A DNA stretch of 64,000 nucleotides, from contig NZ_DASZBH010000016.1 of the NCBI RefSeq assembly GCF_035944355.1, positions 124,001-188,000 of the forward strand, read 5' to 3'. The translations under genes were made by a program, and so were the position numbers. Below are positions 15,469 to 25,500 of the stretch, in pieces. The notes under the pieces were generated by a model. That model was not told the DNA's origin. It did not search any database and saw only the letters and a list, made by a program, of their open reading frames with translations. Origin of the DNA: Frateuria_A sp035944355. Its GTDB lineage: Bacteria; Pseudomonadota; Gammaproteobacteria; Xanthomonadales; Rhodanobacteraceae. Each line of letters opens with the position of its first letter. The stretch's first letter is position 1.

Positions 15469-16926
15469 ATGCGTCTGCAACTCCTTGCGGCGGCTACCGC
15501 ACTGACTCTCGTCTTGGCCGGCTGCGCCAGCAGTGGCGGCCTGCACCCGGACGGCACGCTGCTCGACCCGTCCGCGCTGAAGGCCCAGCGCAGCCTGGGC
15601 AGCAAGGCGCTCACCCCGGCGGCATGGCCCGCGCAGGCCTGGTGGAGCGGCTTGGGCGATCCGCAACTGGACGCGCTGATCGACGAAGCGCTGGCCGGCA
15701 ACCCCGGCCTGGCCGCTGCCGATGCGCGCGCGCGCGGGGCGCAGGCCGCCGCCGGCGCCGCCGACGCCGCGCGCAAGCCGGAACTGGGCCTGGGTGCCAG
15801 CATCGCCGGTGCCAAGCCGCCGGCAGGCCTGTTCGGCGACAAGGCGCATTTCTCCTTGGCCAAGTTCGGCTACCTCAGCTTCAACTGGGGGCTGGACCTG
15901 TGGGGCGGCCAGCGCGCGGCATGGGAAGCCGCCGTGGGCCAGGCCCGCGCGGCCGAGGTCGAGGCGCGCGCCGCGCGCCTCGAGCTGTCCGGCAACGTGG
16001 CCCGCGCCTACACGCAACTGGGCTACGCCTATACCCAGCACGACCTGGCGCAAGCGGAACTGGAGCGCGCCGGCAAGGCGCGCGAACTGACCGCCCAGCG
16101 GGTCGCCGCCGGGCTGGACAGCCAGCTGCAGCTCAAGCAGGGCGACGCCGAAGTGGCCAGCGCGCAGCAGCAGCTCGCGCTGGCGCAACGCGCGATCGAT
16201 GCCGCGCGCTCGGCGCTGTCGGTGCTGCTGGGCAAGGGCCCCGATCGCGGCCTGGACATCGCCCGGCCGCGCCCGCTCGCGCCCGAAACGCTGGCCGTGC
16301 CGGCCAACCTGCCGATCGACCTGCTCGGCCACCGCGCCGACCTGGTCGCCGCGCGCTGGCGGGTGGAGGCGGCCGGCCACGACATCGCCGCCGCCAAGAC
16401 CGAGTTCCTGCCGAACGTGAAGCTCGGCGCCATGGCCGGCCTGCTCAGCATGGGCGGCAACAACCTGTTCCGGGCTTCCTCGCTGTTCTACCAAGTGGGC
16501 CCTTCGCTGAGCCTGCCGATCTTCGACGGCGGCCGCCTGCGCGCCAACCTCGCCGGCAAGGACGCGCAATACGACCTGGCGGTGGCGCAGTACAACCAGG
16601 CCCTGGTCGGCGCGCTCAACGAAGTGTCCGACGATTACGCCGCGCAGCAGTCGCTGGCCAACCAGATCGAGGCGCAGCAGCGCGCGCTCGATGCCGCCGG
16701 CGACGCCTGGCGCCTGGCCGAGCAACGCTACCGCGCCGGCGTGGGCAGCTACCTCGAGGCGCTCAGCGTGCGCCAGCAGCTGCTCGTGGCCGAGCAGCGC
16801 ATGGCCGCGCTCAAGGCGCAGCAGGTCGATCTCTCCGTGCAGCTGATCCAGGCCCTCGGCGGCGGCTATCGCCCGCAGCCCACGGACCAGGCCGCTTCCA
16901 ACTCTTCCACCCCCGCTCATTCCTGA
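15469..16926 (+). CDS. Outer-membrane efflux lipoprotein (NodT/OprM family)
   Basis: A 485-residue TolC-type channel. The signal peptide ends in the lipobox LAGC, so the mature Cys at about residue 19 is lipidated. Two OEP domains follow, each with long helical hairpins (LELSGNVARAYTQLGYAYTQ in the first, QYDLAVAQYNQALVGALNEV in the second) and the beta-strand parts GWGLD-type FNWGLDLWGG and SLPIFDGGRLRANL. This is the usual architecture of NodT/OprM proteins (about 470-490 aa). It supplies the outer-membrane exit duct for the EmrAB pump encoded next, 10 bp downstream. Confidence 0.94.
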   Translation: MRLQLLAAATALTLVLAGCASSGGLHPDGTLLDPSALKAQRSLGSKALTPAAWPAQAWWSGLGDPQLDALIDEALAGNPGLAAADARARGAQAAAGAADAARKPELGLGASIAGAKPPAGLFGDKAHFSLAKFGYLSFNWGLDLWGGQRAAWEAAVGQARAAEVEARAARLELSGNVARAYTQLGYAYTQHDLAQAELERAGKARELTAQRVAAGLDSQLQLKQGDAEVASAQQQLALAQRAIDAARSALSVLLGKGPDRGLDIARPRPLAPETLAVPANLPIDLLGHRADLVAARWRVEAAGHDIAAAKTEFLPNVKLGAMAGLLSMGGNNLFRASSLFYQVGPSLSLPIFDGGRLRANLAGKDAQYDLAVAQYNQALVGALNEVSDDYAAQQSLANQIEAQQRALDAAGDAWRLAEQRYRAGVGSYLEALSVRQQLLVAEQRMAALKAQQVDLSVQLIQALGGGYRPQPTDQAASNSSTPAHS

Positions 16927-16936
16927 AGGCTCTTCC

Positions 16937-18133
16937 ATGTCCAGCCAGCCTGCTTCCCAACCGAACGGCGCCGCGGCGCCTGACCAAAACCGGCCGGCCG
17001 CCAAGACCAAGCGCGGCTTCCTGCTGCGCGCGCTCGGCGTGGTGGTGCTGCTCGCCCTGATCGGCTGGGGCCTGTGGTACTACTTCGACGGCCGCTGGTA
17101 CGAAGGCACCGACGACGCCTACGTCAATGGCAATGTCGTGCAGATCACGCCGCAGCTCCCGGGCACCGTGGTGTCGATCGGCGCCGACGACGGCGACCGC
17201 GTGAAGGCCGGCCAGGTGCTGATCAAGCTCGACCCGAGCAACACCGAAGTGGCGCTGGCCGAAGCCAAGGCCAACCTCGCCAGCACCGTGCGCAAGGTGC
17301 GCGGCCTGTACAGCACGGTGAGCGGCGCGCAGGCCGACGTGACCGCGCGCAAGGTAGCGGTGGACAAGGCCCGTGCCGACTTCGAACGCCGTCGCGACCT
17401 GGCCAAGTCCGGCGCGATCTCCGCCGAGGAGCTGGCGCACGCCCGCGACGAGCTGACCGCCGCGCAAAGCGCGCTGGCCGCTGCCACCCAGCAGTACCAG
17501 ACCAGCAAGGTGCTGGTGGACGACACCGTGGTCGCCTCGCATCCGGACGTCCAGACGGCCGCGGCGAAGCTGCGCGCCGCCTACCTGGACGAGCTGCGCA
17601 CGACGATCGTCGCTCCCGTCGATGGTTACGTGGCGAAACGTGCGGTACAGCTGGGCCAGCGCGTGGCGCCTGGCACGCCGCTGATGGCGGTGGTGCCGCT
17701 GCACGAGGTCTGGCTGGATGCCAACTTCAAGGAAACCCAGCTCGCCCACATGCGCATCGGCCAGCCGGTGGACATCCATGCCGACGTCTACGGCGGCGAC
17801 GTGACCTACAAGGGCATGGTGCAGAGCCTGGGCGTGGGCACTGGCAGTGCCTTCTCGCTGCTGCCCGCGCAGAACGCCACCGGCAACTGGATCAAGATCG
17901 TGCAGCGCGTGCCGGTGCGGGTGGTGTTCACCGACCCGCAGCAGCTGGACAAGCATCCGCTGCGCATCGGCCTGTCCACCGACGTCACGGTCAGCCTGCA
18001 CGACCAGAAGGGTCCGATGCTGGCTCTGGAGCCGCCGACCAAGCCGGCCTTCAGTACCGAGGTCTACCAGAAGCAGCTCGACCAGGCCGACAGCCTGATC
18101 AACCAGATCATCCATACCAACATGGGCCGCTGA
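16937..18133 (+). CDS. emrA: EmrA-type membrane fusion protein (HlyD family)
   Basis: A 398-residue periplasmic adaptor. After a short cytoplasmic Lys/Arg stretch there is one membrane anchor (about 33-54, ALGVVVLLALIGWGLWYY). The biotinyl-lipoyl half-motif TDDAYVNGNVVQITPQLPGTV follows, then a long coiled-coil hairpin (about 110-205), the second lipoyl half (TIVAPVDGYVAKRAVQLGQRV) and the beta-barrel (VWLDANFKETQLAHMRIGQ). This order is that of EmrA. It links EmrB to the lipoprotein channel. Length is close to the 390 aa of E. coli EmrA. Confidence 0.95.
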   Translation: MSSQPASQPNGAAAPDQNRPAAKTKRGFLLRALGVVVLLALIGWGLWYYFDGRWYEGTDDAYVNGNVVQITPQLPGTVVSIGADDGDRVKAGQVLIKLDPSNTEVALAEAKANLASTVRKVRGLYSTVSGAQADVTARKVAVDKARADFERRRDLAKSGAISAEELAHARDELTAAQSALAAATQQYQTSKVLVDDTVVASHPDVQTAAAKLRAAYLDELRTTIVAPVDGYVAKRAVQLGQRVAPGTPLMAVVPLHEVWLDANFKETQLAHMRIGQPVDIHADVYGGDVTYKGMVQSLGVGTGSAFSLLPAQNATGNWIKIVQRVPVRVVFTDPQQLDKHPLRIGLSTDVTVSLHDQKGPMLALEPPTKPAFSTEVYQKQLDQADSLINQIIHTNMGR

Positions 18134-18240
18134 AAGCGCAGCGGGGGCTCTCCGACGAGGCGCGCGCCTGAGGCCCACGGCCGCGCCCCTGCCCCGATCC
18201 GCACCGCGCGCCGCCCGCCCTCGTCGCCAGGCTCCGTCCG

Positions 18241-19764
18241 ATGACCACACAGTTCCGTCCACCCAGCATGGCGATCACCACGATCGGTCTGTCGCTGGCC
18301 ACCTTCATGCAGGTGCTGGACACCACCATCGCCAACGTGTCGCTGCCGACCATCGCCGGCAATCTCGGCGTGAGCGTCAACCAGAGCACCTGGGTGATCA
18401 CCTCGTTCGCAGTCAGCATGGCGATCTCGCTGCCGCTGACCGGCTTCCTCACCCGCCGCTTCGGCGAGGTGAAGCTGTTCATCTGGTCGACCCTGCTGTT
18501 TGCGCTGACCTCGTTCCTGTGCGGCGTGTCCCAGAGCATGGGGATGCTGATCCTGTTCCGCGCGATCCAGGGTGCGGTGGCCGGGCCGATGTACCCGATC
18601 ACGCAGAGCCTGCTGATCTCGATCTACCCCCCTGCCAAGCGCGGCATGGCGCTGGCGCTGCTGGCGATGGTCACGGTGGTGGCGCCGATCGCCGGGCCGA
18701 TCCTGGGCGGCTGGATCACCGACAACTATTCCTGGCCGTGGATCTTCTTCATCAACGTGCCGATCGGCATCTTCGCGAGCTTCGTGGTGGCAAACCAGAT
18801 GCGCGCGCGGGTAGACAAGACCGAACGTCCCAAGATCGACTACGTCGGGCTGATCACGCTGATCATCGGCGTCGGCGCGTTGCAGGTGGTTCTGGACAAG
18901 GGCAATGACGAGGACTGGTTCAATTCCACCTTCATCGTCGTCACCAGCATCGTCTCGGCGATCAGCATCGCGATCTTCCTGATCTGGGAACTGACCGACA
19001 AAGACCCGATCGTCGATCTCAGGCTGTTCCGGCACCGCAACTTCACTTACGGCACGGTCGCGCTGATCCTGGCCTACGCCGCGTTCTTCGCGATGAGCCT
19101 GCTGATGCCGCTGTGGCTGCAGCGCAACCTCGGCTACACCTCGACCTGGGCGGGCTTTGCCACGGCGCCGCTCGGCGTGCTGCCGGTGATGCTGACCTTC
19201 TTCGTGGGCAAGTTCGCGCCCAAGTTCGATCTGCGCGCAGTGGCATCGATCGCCTTCATCGTGCTGGGCATGACCTGCTTCATGCGCTCGGACTTCTACA
19301 TCGGCATCGACTTCTACCACGTGGCGCTGGTGCAGCTGATCCAGGGCCTGGGCGTGGCGCTGTTCTTCATGCCTATCCTGACCATCCTGCTGTCGGACCT
19401 GCAGCAGAACGAGATCGCTTCCGGCTCGGGCCTGGCCACCTTCCTGCGCACGCTCGGAGGCAGCTTTTCCGCCTCGCTCACCACGCTGATGTGGGAGCGC
19501 CGTGCGGTGACCCACCACGAGCAGCTGGTGGAGCACATCACGGCCTACGATCCGGCCACCCGCGCGACCATGCAGTCGATGGGCGATCCGCAGACCGCCG
19601 CGGCGATGATCAACCAGATGGCGACCCAGCAGGGTTACCAGATCTCCTTCAACGAGGTCTTCCACGTGCTGGGCTGGGTTTTCTGCAGCCTGGTACTGGT
19701 GATCTGGCTGACGCGGCCGCCGTTCATCGCCAAGGCCGGTCCGGCAGCCGGCGGCGGGCATTGA
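18241..19764 (+). CDS. emrB: EmrB-type multidrug transporter (MFS, DHA2, 14 helices)
   Basis: A 507-residue proton-drug antiporter. About 14 membrane helices can be placed. Signature C of drug antiporters is visible in helix 5 (VVAPIAGPILGGWI), and helix 1 has LDTTIANVSLPTIAG, typical of DHA2 members. It exports hydrophobic compounds such as uncouplers or bile salts with EmrA and the upstream lipoprotein channel. A 107-bp gap separates it from emrA; no terminator is seen in it, so co-transcription is likely. A strong terminator lies just beyond the stop. Confidence 0.95.
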   Translation: MTTQFRPPSMAITTIGLSLATFMQVLDTTIANVSLPTIAGNLGVSVNQSTWVITSFAVSMAISLPLTGFLTRRFGEVKLFIWSTLLFALTSFLCGVSQSMGMLILFRAIQGAVAGPMYPITQSLLISIYPPAKRGMALALLAMVTVVAPIAGPILGGWITDNYSWPWIFFINVPIGIFASFVVANQMRARVDKTERPKIDYVGLITLIIGVGALQVVLDKGNDEDWFNSTFIVVTSIVSAISIAIFLIWELTDKDPIVDLRLFRHRNFTYGTVALILAYAAFFAMSLLMPLWLQRNLGYTSTWAGFATAPLGVLPVMLTFFVGKFAPKFDLRAVASIAFIVLGMTCFMRSDFYIGIDFYHVALVQLIQGLGVALFFMPILTILLSDLQQNEIASGSGLATFLRTLGGSFSASLTTLMWERRAVTHHEQLVEHITAYDPATRATMQSMGDPQTAAAMINQMATQQGYQISFNEVFHVLGWVFCSLVLVIWLTRPPFIAKAGPAAGGGH

Positions 19765-19769
19765 GAAAG

Positions 19770-19793
19770 CGAAGGCGCCGTTCGGCGCCTTCG
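19770..19793. terminator. Bidirectional hairpin terminator between emrB and pagL
   Basis: Ten-bp arms CGAAGGCGCC (19770-19779) and GGCGCCTTCG (19784-19793) flank a GTTC loop, 5 bp after the emrB stop and 6 bp before the pagL stop on the other strand. The T-tract is short, so efficiency is uncertain, but the position serves both genes. Confidence 0.8.
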
Positions 19794-19799
19794 TTGCGT

Positions 19800-20333
19800 T
19801 CAGAGGTCGAAACCTACGCCGACCAAGGCCATGGTCTCGCCACGATTGGGCCTGTGCAGGCTGCCGTTGGAAATGTGGCGGATCTGGAAGCTCAGGTGCT
19901 CGCCCTGCCAGCCCAACGTGCTGACGAACTGGTAATGCGTGGACAAGGCCTGCGTGGTCTGGCTGGCGCCGGCGAGCTGGAAGCTGAAGAACAGCGGGCG
20001 GTACCAGGCGCCGGCGTCGCCGTAATGGAAGCGCGCGCCCGCGGCGACCAGCGCCACCGCATGGTCGGTGCCGTAGGCATCGTTTCGGTAGCGGCGCACG
20101 TCGCGGCTGTCGATCCAGCCGGCCGACAGGTCAGGCGACCAGTCGAGCCGGCCACTGGCGCCGATCGGGTGCGGCGCGAAGGTCGCTTCGACGAAGGCGG
20201 TGTTGGCGCCATAGCTGTCCATGTAGCTGCGGCCGCCCTGCAGTTCGAGATGGGCGGCGGTGGCGGGCAGCGCGGCTACGGCCGGCAGGAGCGCCAACGT
20301 GCCGCGGAGCAGTCGGGAAGGAGCGGGGAGCAT
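19800..20333 (-). CDS. pagL: PagL-type lipid A 3-O-deacylase
   Basis: A 177-residue outer-membrane enzyme that removes the 3-position acyl chain from lipid A and lowers its endotoxicity. A signal peptide (to about residue 26, ALPATAA) is followed by beta-barrel strands. The active-site block RHISNGSLHRPNRGE carries His153, Ser155 and Glu166, equivalent to the His-Ser-Glu triad of Pseudomonas PagL, where the H-x-SN motif is diagnostic. The last residue region VGVGFDL is a closing strand. Length fits (about 170-185). The start has AAGG about 9 bp upstream on its strand. The AT-rich stretch at 20370-20395 is the probable promoter. Confidence 0.9.
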   Translation of the reverse strand: MLPAPSRLLRGTLALLPAVAALPATAAHLELQGGRSYMDSYGANTAFVEATFAPHPIGASGRLDWSPDLSAGWIDSRDVRRYRNDAYGTDHAVALVAAGARFHYGDAGAWYRPLFFSFQLAGASQTTQALSTHYQFVSTLGWQGEHLSFQIRHISNGSLHRPNRGETMALVGVGFDL

Positions 20334-20549
20334 GGGGAGACCTTTCTTTGGGGGAAGGGAAGGTTTGTGTACTCCATAGTTTAGTTTATCTGGCCGCCAG
20401 GGGGGTGAAGCGGGCGTCCATGGTCATGAATGCCTTGTCGCGTGGATGAAAAAGCGGGGGCCATGGCCGGGCTCGACGCATTTCCCGGGGCGTACCGGCG
20501 TCGCCGCGGGGCCAAACGCCGGCGACCGAGAGGGGCCGTCCTAGGGTGC
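20334..20549. other. Divergent intergenic region, pagL / DUF2239
   Basis: The pagL-proximal part has an AT-rich island (20370-20395) with TAAACT and AACTAT hexamers on the minus strand that could be a -10 region; no good -35 is seen. The remainder is GC-rich without repeats or hairpins of note. Confidence 0.35.
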
Positions 20550-20577
20550 TTGACGAAGTATTTAATCCGGGTAAATT
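20550..20577 (+). promoter_or_regulatory. Candidate sigma-70 promoter for the DUF2239 gene
   Basis: TTGACG at 20550-20555 and TAAATT at 20572-20577 are 16 bp apart. A short dyad ATTTA/TAAAT (20560-20575) overlaps the spacer and -10. Transcription would start near 20584, downstream of the ATG at 20578, so the ATG at 20605 is the better start. Confidence 0.6.
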
Positions 20578-20604
20578 ATGCGCTCTTCCTCCTGGCTCCC
20601 TGCC

Positions 20605-21207
20605 ATGCGCGCCCTTCCCAACGCCAACTGCACCGCCTTCGCCGGTGACCGCCTGCTCGCATCCGGTCCGTGCGCGGAGGTGGCGCTGGCCCTCAAGCGC
20701 GCCCAGGAGGCCGGCGTGGGGCCGTTGCTGGCCTTCGACGACGGCAGTGGCCGCACGGTCGAATTCGACCTGCGCGGCAGCGAAGCGGAGGTTCTTGCGC
20801 GGCTGCAGCCGCCACCGCCCGCGCCGCGCGGTCCCGGGCGCCCCCGGCTGGGCGTCACCGCGCGCGAAGTGACCCTGCTGCCGCGTCACTGGGACTGGCT
20901 GGCGGCGCAGCCGGGCGGCGCTTCTGCCGCGCTGCGGCGGCTCATCGAGCACGCCATCCGCGAAGGCGGCGCGGCGCAGCGCGCACGCGAGTCGGCCGAG
21001 GCGGTCGACCGCTTCATGCTGGCGATGACCGGCGACCTGCCCGGCCACGAGGAGGCCAGCCGCGCATTCTGGCGCGGCGAGCGCATGCGCTTCGGCCAGC
21101 TGATCGAACCTTGGCCGGCCGACGTGCGCGAACACCTGCGCCGCCTGGCAGCCATCGCCTGGGACGAGGCCGGTGCCGTCAAGCCCGGTCGCGGGCCGTC
21201 CGCCTGA
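20605..21207 (+). CDS. DUF2239 family protein
   Basis: A 200-residue soluble protein. The N-terminal CTAFAGDRLLASGPCAEVAL, the middle GRPRLGVTAREVTLLPRHWDWLAAQPGGASAALRRL and the AFWRGERMRFGQLIEPWPADVREHL block are the recognised DUF2239 layout. The middle resembles a ribbon-helix-helix or HTH-like segment (LGVTAREVTLLPRHW), hinting at DNA binding, but function is not known. The start at 20605 follows from the promoter position; an in-frame ATG at 20578 would overlap the -10 box. The MFS exporter starts 53 bp downstream on the same strand and may be co-transcribed. Confidence 0.85.
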   Translation: MRALPNANCTAFAGDRLLASGPCAEVALALKRAQEAGVGPLLAFDDGSGRTVEFDLRGSEAEVLARLQPPPPAPRGPGRPRLGVTAREVTLLPRHWDWLAAQPGGASAALRRLIEHAIREGGAAQRARESAEAVDRFMLAMTGDLPGHEEASRAFWRGERMRFGQLIEPWPADVREHLRRLAAIAWDEAGAVKPGRGPSA

Positions 21208-21260
21208 AAGCCAAGCCGGCGCTCGCCGCCCACATTCCCCAATTCAAGGAACAGCCCCCG

Positions 21261-22544
21261 ATGGAAAACCAAAGCCGTGCTCCGGCGTCGCTGTTCGGCA
21301 ATCGCGACTTTCGCCTGCTGTTCGGCGGCAGTTCGATCTCGGCACTGGGCGACCAGTTCACCCTGGTCGCGCTGCCGTGGCTGGTGCTGCGGCTGACCGG
21401 CAGTCCGGCGGCGCTCGGCCTGGTGCTGGCGGCGATGGCGCTGCCGCGGGCGATCTTCATGCTGATCGGCGGCGCAATGGTCGACCGGCTTTCCGCGCGG
21501 CGCATCCTGCTGCTGGCCCGCGGCGCCAATGCGCTGCTGGTGGCGGTGCTGGCCGTCCTGGTGCTCGGCGGCGCCATCGCCATGCCGGCTGTCTACGCGA
21601 TCGCCCTGGGTATCGGTATGGCCACCGCGTTCGCCTACCCGGCCGGCTCGGCGCTGCTGCCCCAGCTGGTGCCGTCGCCTCAGCTGGCCTCGGCCAATGC
21701 CCTGTTCATGGGCGCACGCCAGTTGAGCCTTTTCATCGGCCCCGCGCTGGCCGGTCTGGTCATCGGCGCCCATGCGGGCCACGGCGCCGCCGAGGCACGC
21801 GGGCTGGGCCTGGCGTTCGCCATCGATGCGGCCAGCTTCGTCTTTTCGCTCGCTTCGCTGTGGCTGATCCGTACGCCGGCCGATCGCGCGCCACGCGCCG
21901 CGGGCCGGGGCGTGCTGGCCGACGTGGCGGCGGGCGTGCGCCAGGTCTGGGCCGACCAACCGCTGCGCGCGTTCATGCTCTATGCGGCGGTGGTCACGGC
22001 GTTCGTCGGCGGACCGATCCAGGTCGGCCTGCCGGTGCTGGCCAACAGCCGCCTGGACCTGGGCGCCGCCTCGCTGGGCATCCTGATGACCGCCAACGGC
22101 GGCGGCATGCTGGTGGGCGGGTTCCTGTCGCGGGCCGTCGCGCGCTGGGCGGGCGGACGGCTGGGCATGCTGGTGCTGTGCATGGATACCCTGGCCGGCC
22201 TCGCGCTGGCTGCGCTGGCGCTGGTGCACGGCACCGTCTACGGCGCGCTGTTGCTCGCCGGGGTGGGCGTGCTGGCGGGCATCGCGCAGATCGCGATCGT
22301 CACCTGGATCCAGCAGCGCGTGCCGCCGGCCATGATGGGCCGCACCATGAGCCTGCTGATGTTCACCTTCATGGGCATCGGACCGGTGTCCGCCGCGTTG
22401 GCCGGCAGCCTGCTCAAGCTGATCTCGCTCGGCGCGCTGTTCGCCGGCGCCGGCCTGGCGCTCAGCATGATTGCATTGGGCTGCCTGGCCAACCCTGCCC
22501 TGCGCGCCATCGGCACGGCGCGCACGGAGGGCGCGCCCGCCTGA
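21261..22544 (+). CDS. MFS exporter (EntS/MFS_3-like, 12 helices)
   Basis: A 427-residue transporter with about 12 helices. AAGGA (21246-21250) is 10 bp before the ATG. The start FGNRDFRLLFGGSSISALGDQ is typical of MFS_3 exporters such as EntS, and the loop between helices 2 and 3 reads GGAMVDRLSARRILLLA, the MFS motif A variant. EntS relatives export siderophores, macrolides or other small molecules; the substrate cannot be told, as no biosynthetic genes are nearby. It lies 53 bp after DUF2239 and converges with the RND gene, whose stop is only 12 bp away. Confidence 0.9.
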   Translation: MENQSRAPASLFGNRDFRLLFGGSSISALGDQFTLVALPWLVLRLTGSPAALGLVLAAMALPRAIFMLIGGAMVDRLSARRILLLARGANALLVAVLAVLVLGGAIAMPAVYAIALGIGMATAFAYPAGSALLPQLVPSPQLASANALFMGARQLSLFIGPALAGLVIGAHAGHGAAEARGLGLAFAIDAASFVFSLASLWLIRTPADRAPRAAGRGVLADVAAGVRQVWADQPLRAFMLYAAVVTAFVGGPIQVGLPVLANSRLDLGAASLGILMTANGGGMLVGGFLSRAVARWAGGRLGMLVLCMDTLAGLALAALALVHGTVYGALLLAGVGVLAGIAQIAIVTWIQQRVPPAMMGRTMSLLMFTFMGIGPVSAALAGSLLKLISLGALFAGAGLALSMIALGCLANPALRAIGTARTEGAPA

Positions 22545-22556
22545 AGACCGGCCGCG

Positions 22557-25500
22557 TCAGCTTGCCATCTGCTGCTTGCCCAGCGCCTTGAGCCGCCGTT
22601 TTTCCTCGCGGCGCTGTCGGCGCGCGGCCTTGCGGATCCCGCGGTCGTAGCCCCACAGGTAGATCGCCGGCGTGCTGAGCAGGGTGAGCAGCTGCGATAC
22701 CAGCAGGCCGCCGACGATCGCGATACCCAGCGGCTGGCGCATCTCCGAGCCGATGCCGAAGCCGATCGCCAGCGGCAGCGCCGCGCCCATCGCCACCAGC
22801 GTGGTCATGGTGATCGGGCGGAAGCGCACCAGCGCGGCCTCGCGGATGGCGTCCGGCGGCGACTGGTTGCGCTCGCGCTGGCCGACCAGCGCGAAGTCGA
22901 CCATCAGGATCGCGTTCTTCTTGACGATGCCGATCAGCATCAGGATCGCGATGATCGCCATCAGCGAGAGCTGCGTCTGCGTCACCAGCATGGCCAGGAA
23001 CGCGCCCATGCCGGCGGCGGGCAAGGTCGAGAGGATGGTCAGCGGGTGGCCCAGGCTCTCGTAGAGGATGCCCAGCACGATGTACATCGCCACGATCGAG
23101 GCCAGCAGCAGGATCATGCCGTTGGACTTGGCCTGCTGCAGGCGCTGGTTGGCGCCGGTGAAATCCACCCGCATGCCGTCGGGCAGGTGCGCCGCGAAGG
23201 CGGCCTGCTCGACCAGCTTGACGCCGGTCTGCTGGTCCACGCCCTCGGCCAGGTTGTAGGTGATGGTGGCCGCCTGCAGCTGGTTGTGGTGGCGGATGCG
23301 CATCGGCGCGATGTTGGGCTCGATGTGCGCCAACGCCGAGAGCGGAATCATCTGGCCGGTGCTGCTGCGCACGTGCACGTTGAGCAGCGATTCCGGGCTG
23401 ATCGTCTCGGCGCCGGCGGAGGTCAGCACCACGCGGTACTGGTTGATGTCCGAGTAGATCACCGAAACCTGGTTCTGACCGAAGGAGTTGTACAGCGCCG
23501 AGTCGACCGCGCCCAGGCTCACGTGCAGCCGCGCGGCGTTCTCGCGGTCGACCTTCAGCATCTGCTGCTTGCCGGTCTGGTCGAAGTCGCTGCCGACGTC
23601 GCGGAATTCCTTCTTCTCGCGCAGCTGGCGCACCATCTTCAGCGCCCAGGGCTGCAGGTCATCGCCGTTGTCGCTGATCAGCTGGAACTCGTACTGGCCG
23701 CCGCGATCGCCGCTGCCGCCGCCGCTGAGGAACTGCGCCACGCTCAGCTCGACCCGCACGCCAGGCAGCTTGTCCAGCTGCTTGGACAGCCGCTCGACCA
23801 CCTTTTTGGAACCCACGTCGCGCTCCCCCGGCCCGTCGCCGCGCGGCTTGAGGTCCATGAACATCTGCGCGGCGTTGCCGACCGCGCCGCCGTCGCCGCC
23901 GCCCTGCCCGCCGAGCATGGTCAGCATGTCGGCCACCGCCGGATCGGCCTGGATGATCTGCGCCACCTGCTGCACCCGCTCGGTGAGCAGGGCCGGCGAG
24001 ACGTTCGCGTCGGCGGTGAGCTGCGCCTGCAGTTGGCCGGTGTCTTCGTCGGGCATGAAGGTGCCGCCGGCGGTCTTGCCCACCGCGATGCCCAGCACCA
24101 CGGTCAGCGCCAGCAGGATCAGCGGCTGCCAGCGCATCAGCCGGCGATGGCGCATGGACCAGTCCAGCGCGCGCTCGTAGCGGTGCAGCAGGGCGCGGTC
24201 GAAGCGCTCCACCGCGCGCTCGATGCGCCCGGGCGGCTGCGGGTTGGCCGCCTCGGGCTTGAGCAGGCGCCCGCACAGCGCCGGCGTGAGGGTGAGCGAA
24301 ACGATCGCCGAGATGACCACCGCCGCGGTCAGCGTCACCGAGAACTCGCGCAGCAGCATCACCAGCATGTTGTTGCCGAACAGGAGCGGCGCGAATACGG
24401 CCACCAGCGACAGCGTGATCGACACCACCGTGAAGCCGATCTCGCGCACGCCGGTCAGCGCCGCCTGCAGCGGTGGCATGCCGTGCTCCATGTGGCGCAC
24501 GATGTTCTCGATCACCACGATCGCGTCGTCGACCACGAAGCCGATGCACAGCACCAGCGCCACCAGCGACAAGGTGTTCAAGGTGTAGCCCAGCGCCCAC
24601 ATCGCCACGAAGGCGCCGGCCAGCGACAGCGGCACGCTCAGCGTGGCGATCAGCGTGGGACGCAGGCGGCGCAGGAACACCAGCATCACCAGCACCACCA
24701 TCGCGATCGAGATCAGCAGCGCCACCTCGACCTCGTGCAGCGCCGACTTGGTGGTCTGGGTGAGGTCGAACACCGCGCTCATCTGCACGTTGGCCGGCAG
24801 CACCGCGCGCAGCTGCGGCAGCTTGGCGCGGATCGCCTCCACCGTGGCCACCGCATTGGCTTCCGGCCGTTTGGTGATCTGCATGCCGACGGCGCGCGCA
24901 TTGCCCTGGGGCGTGCTGAACCAGGCGGCCTGGTACTTGTCCTGCTGGCCGCCATAGACCCTGGCCACGTCCGACAGGCGCACCGGCACGCCCTTCTTCA
25001 TGGCGATCAGCAGGCGGGCGAACTCCTCCGGCGTCTGCAGGCCATCGGTGGCGGTCACCGTCATCTGCGTGCGGCCGTCGCTGAGCGTGCCCTGCGGCGA
25101 GGTGACGTTGGCCGCGCGCAGCGCGTTGGCCACATCGTTGGCGGTCAGGCCCTTGGCCGCCAGCGCGTCGTTGTCCAGCTCGATGCGCACCGCGTGCGGC
25201 GTGCCACCGAACACCTGCACCTGGGCGACGCCGGGAATCTGCGCCACCGCCGGCTTGAGCAGGGTGTCGGTGAGGTCGAACAGCTGGTCCTGCGGCAGGC
25301 CCGAGGAGGTCAGCGTGATGAACAGGATCGGGATCTGCGAGGTGTCGAACTTGAAGTACTGCGGTGGGCTGGGCATGCCCGAGGGCAGGTCGGGCGCGGC
25401 CGCGTTGATCGCTGCCTGCACGTCGCGTGCGGCGCTGTCGGCCGTGCGGTCGAAAGTGAAGCGCACCATCACCGAGGCCGAGCCTTCGCTGGCATTGCCG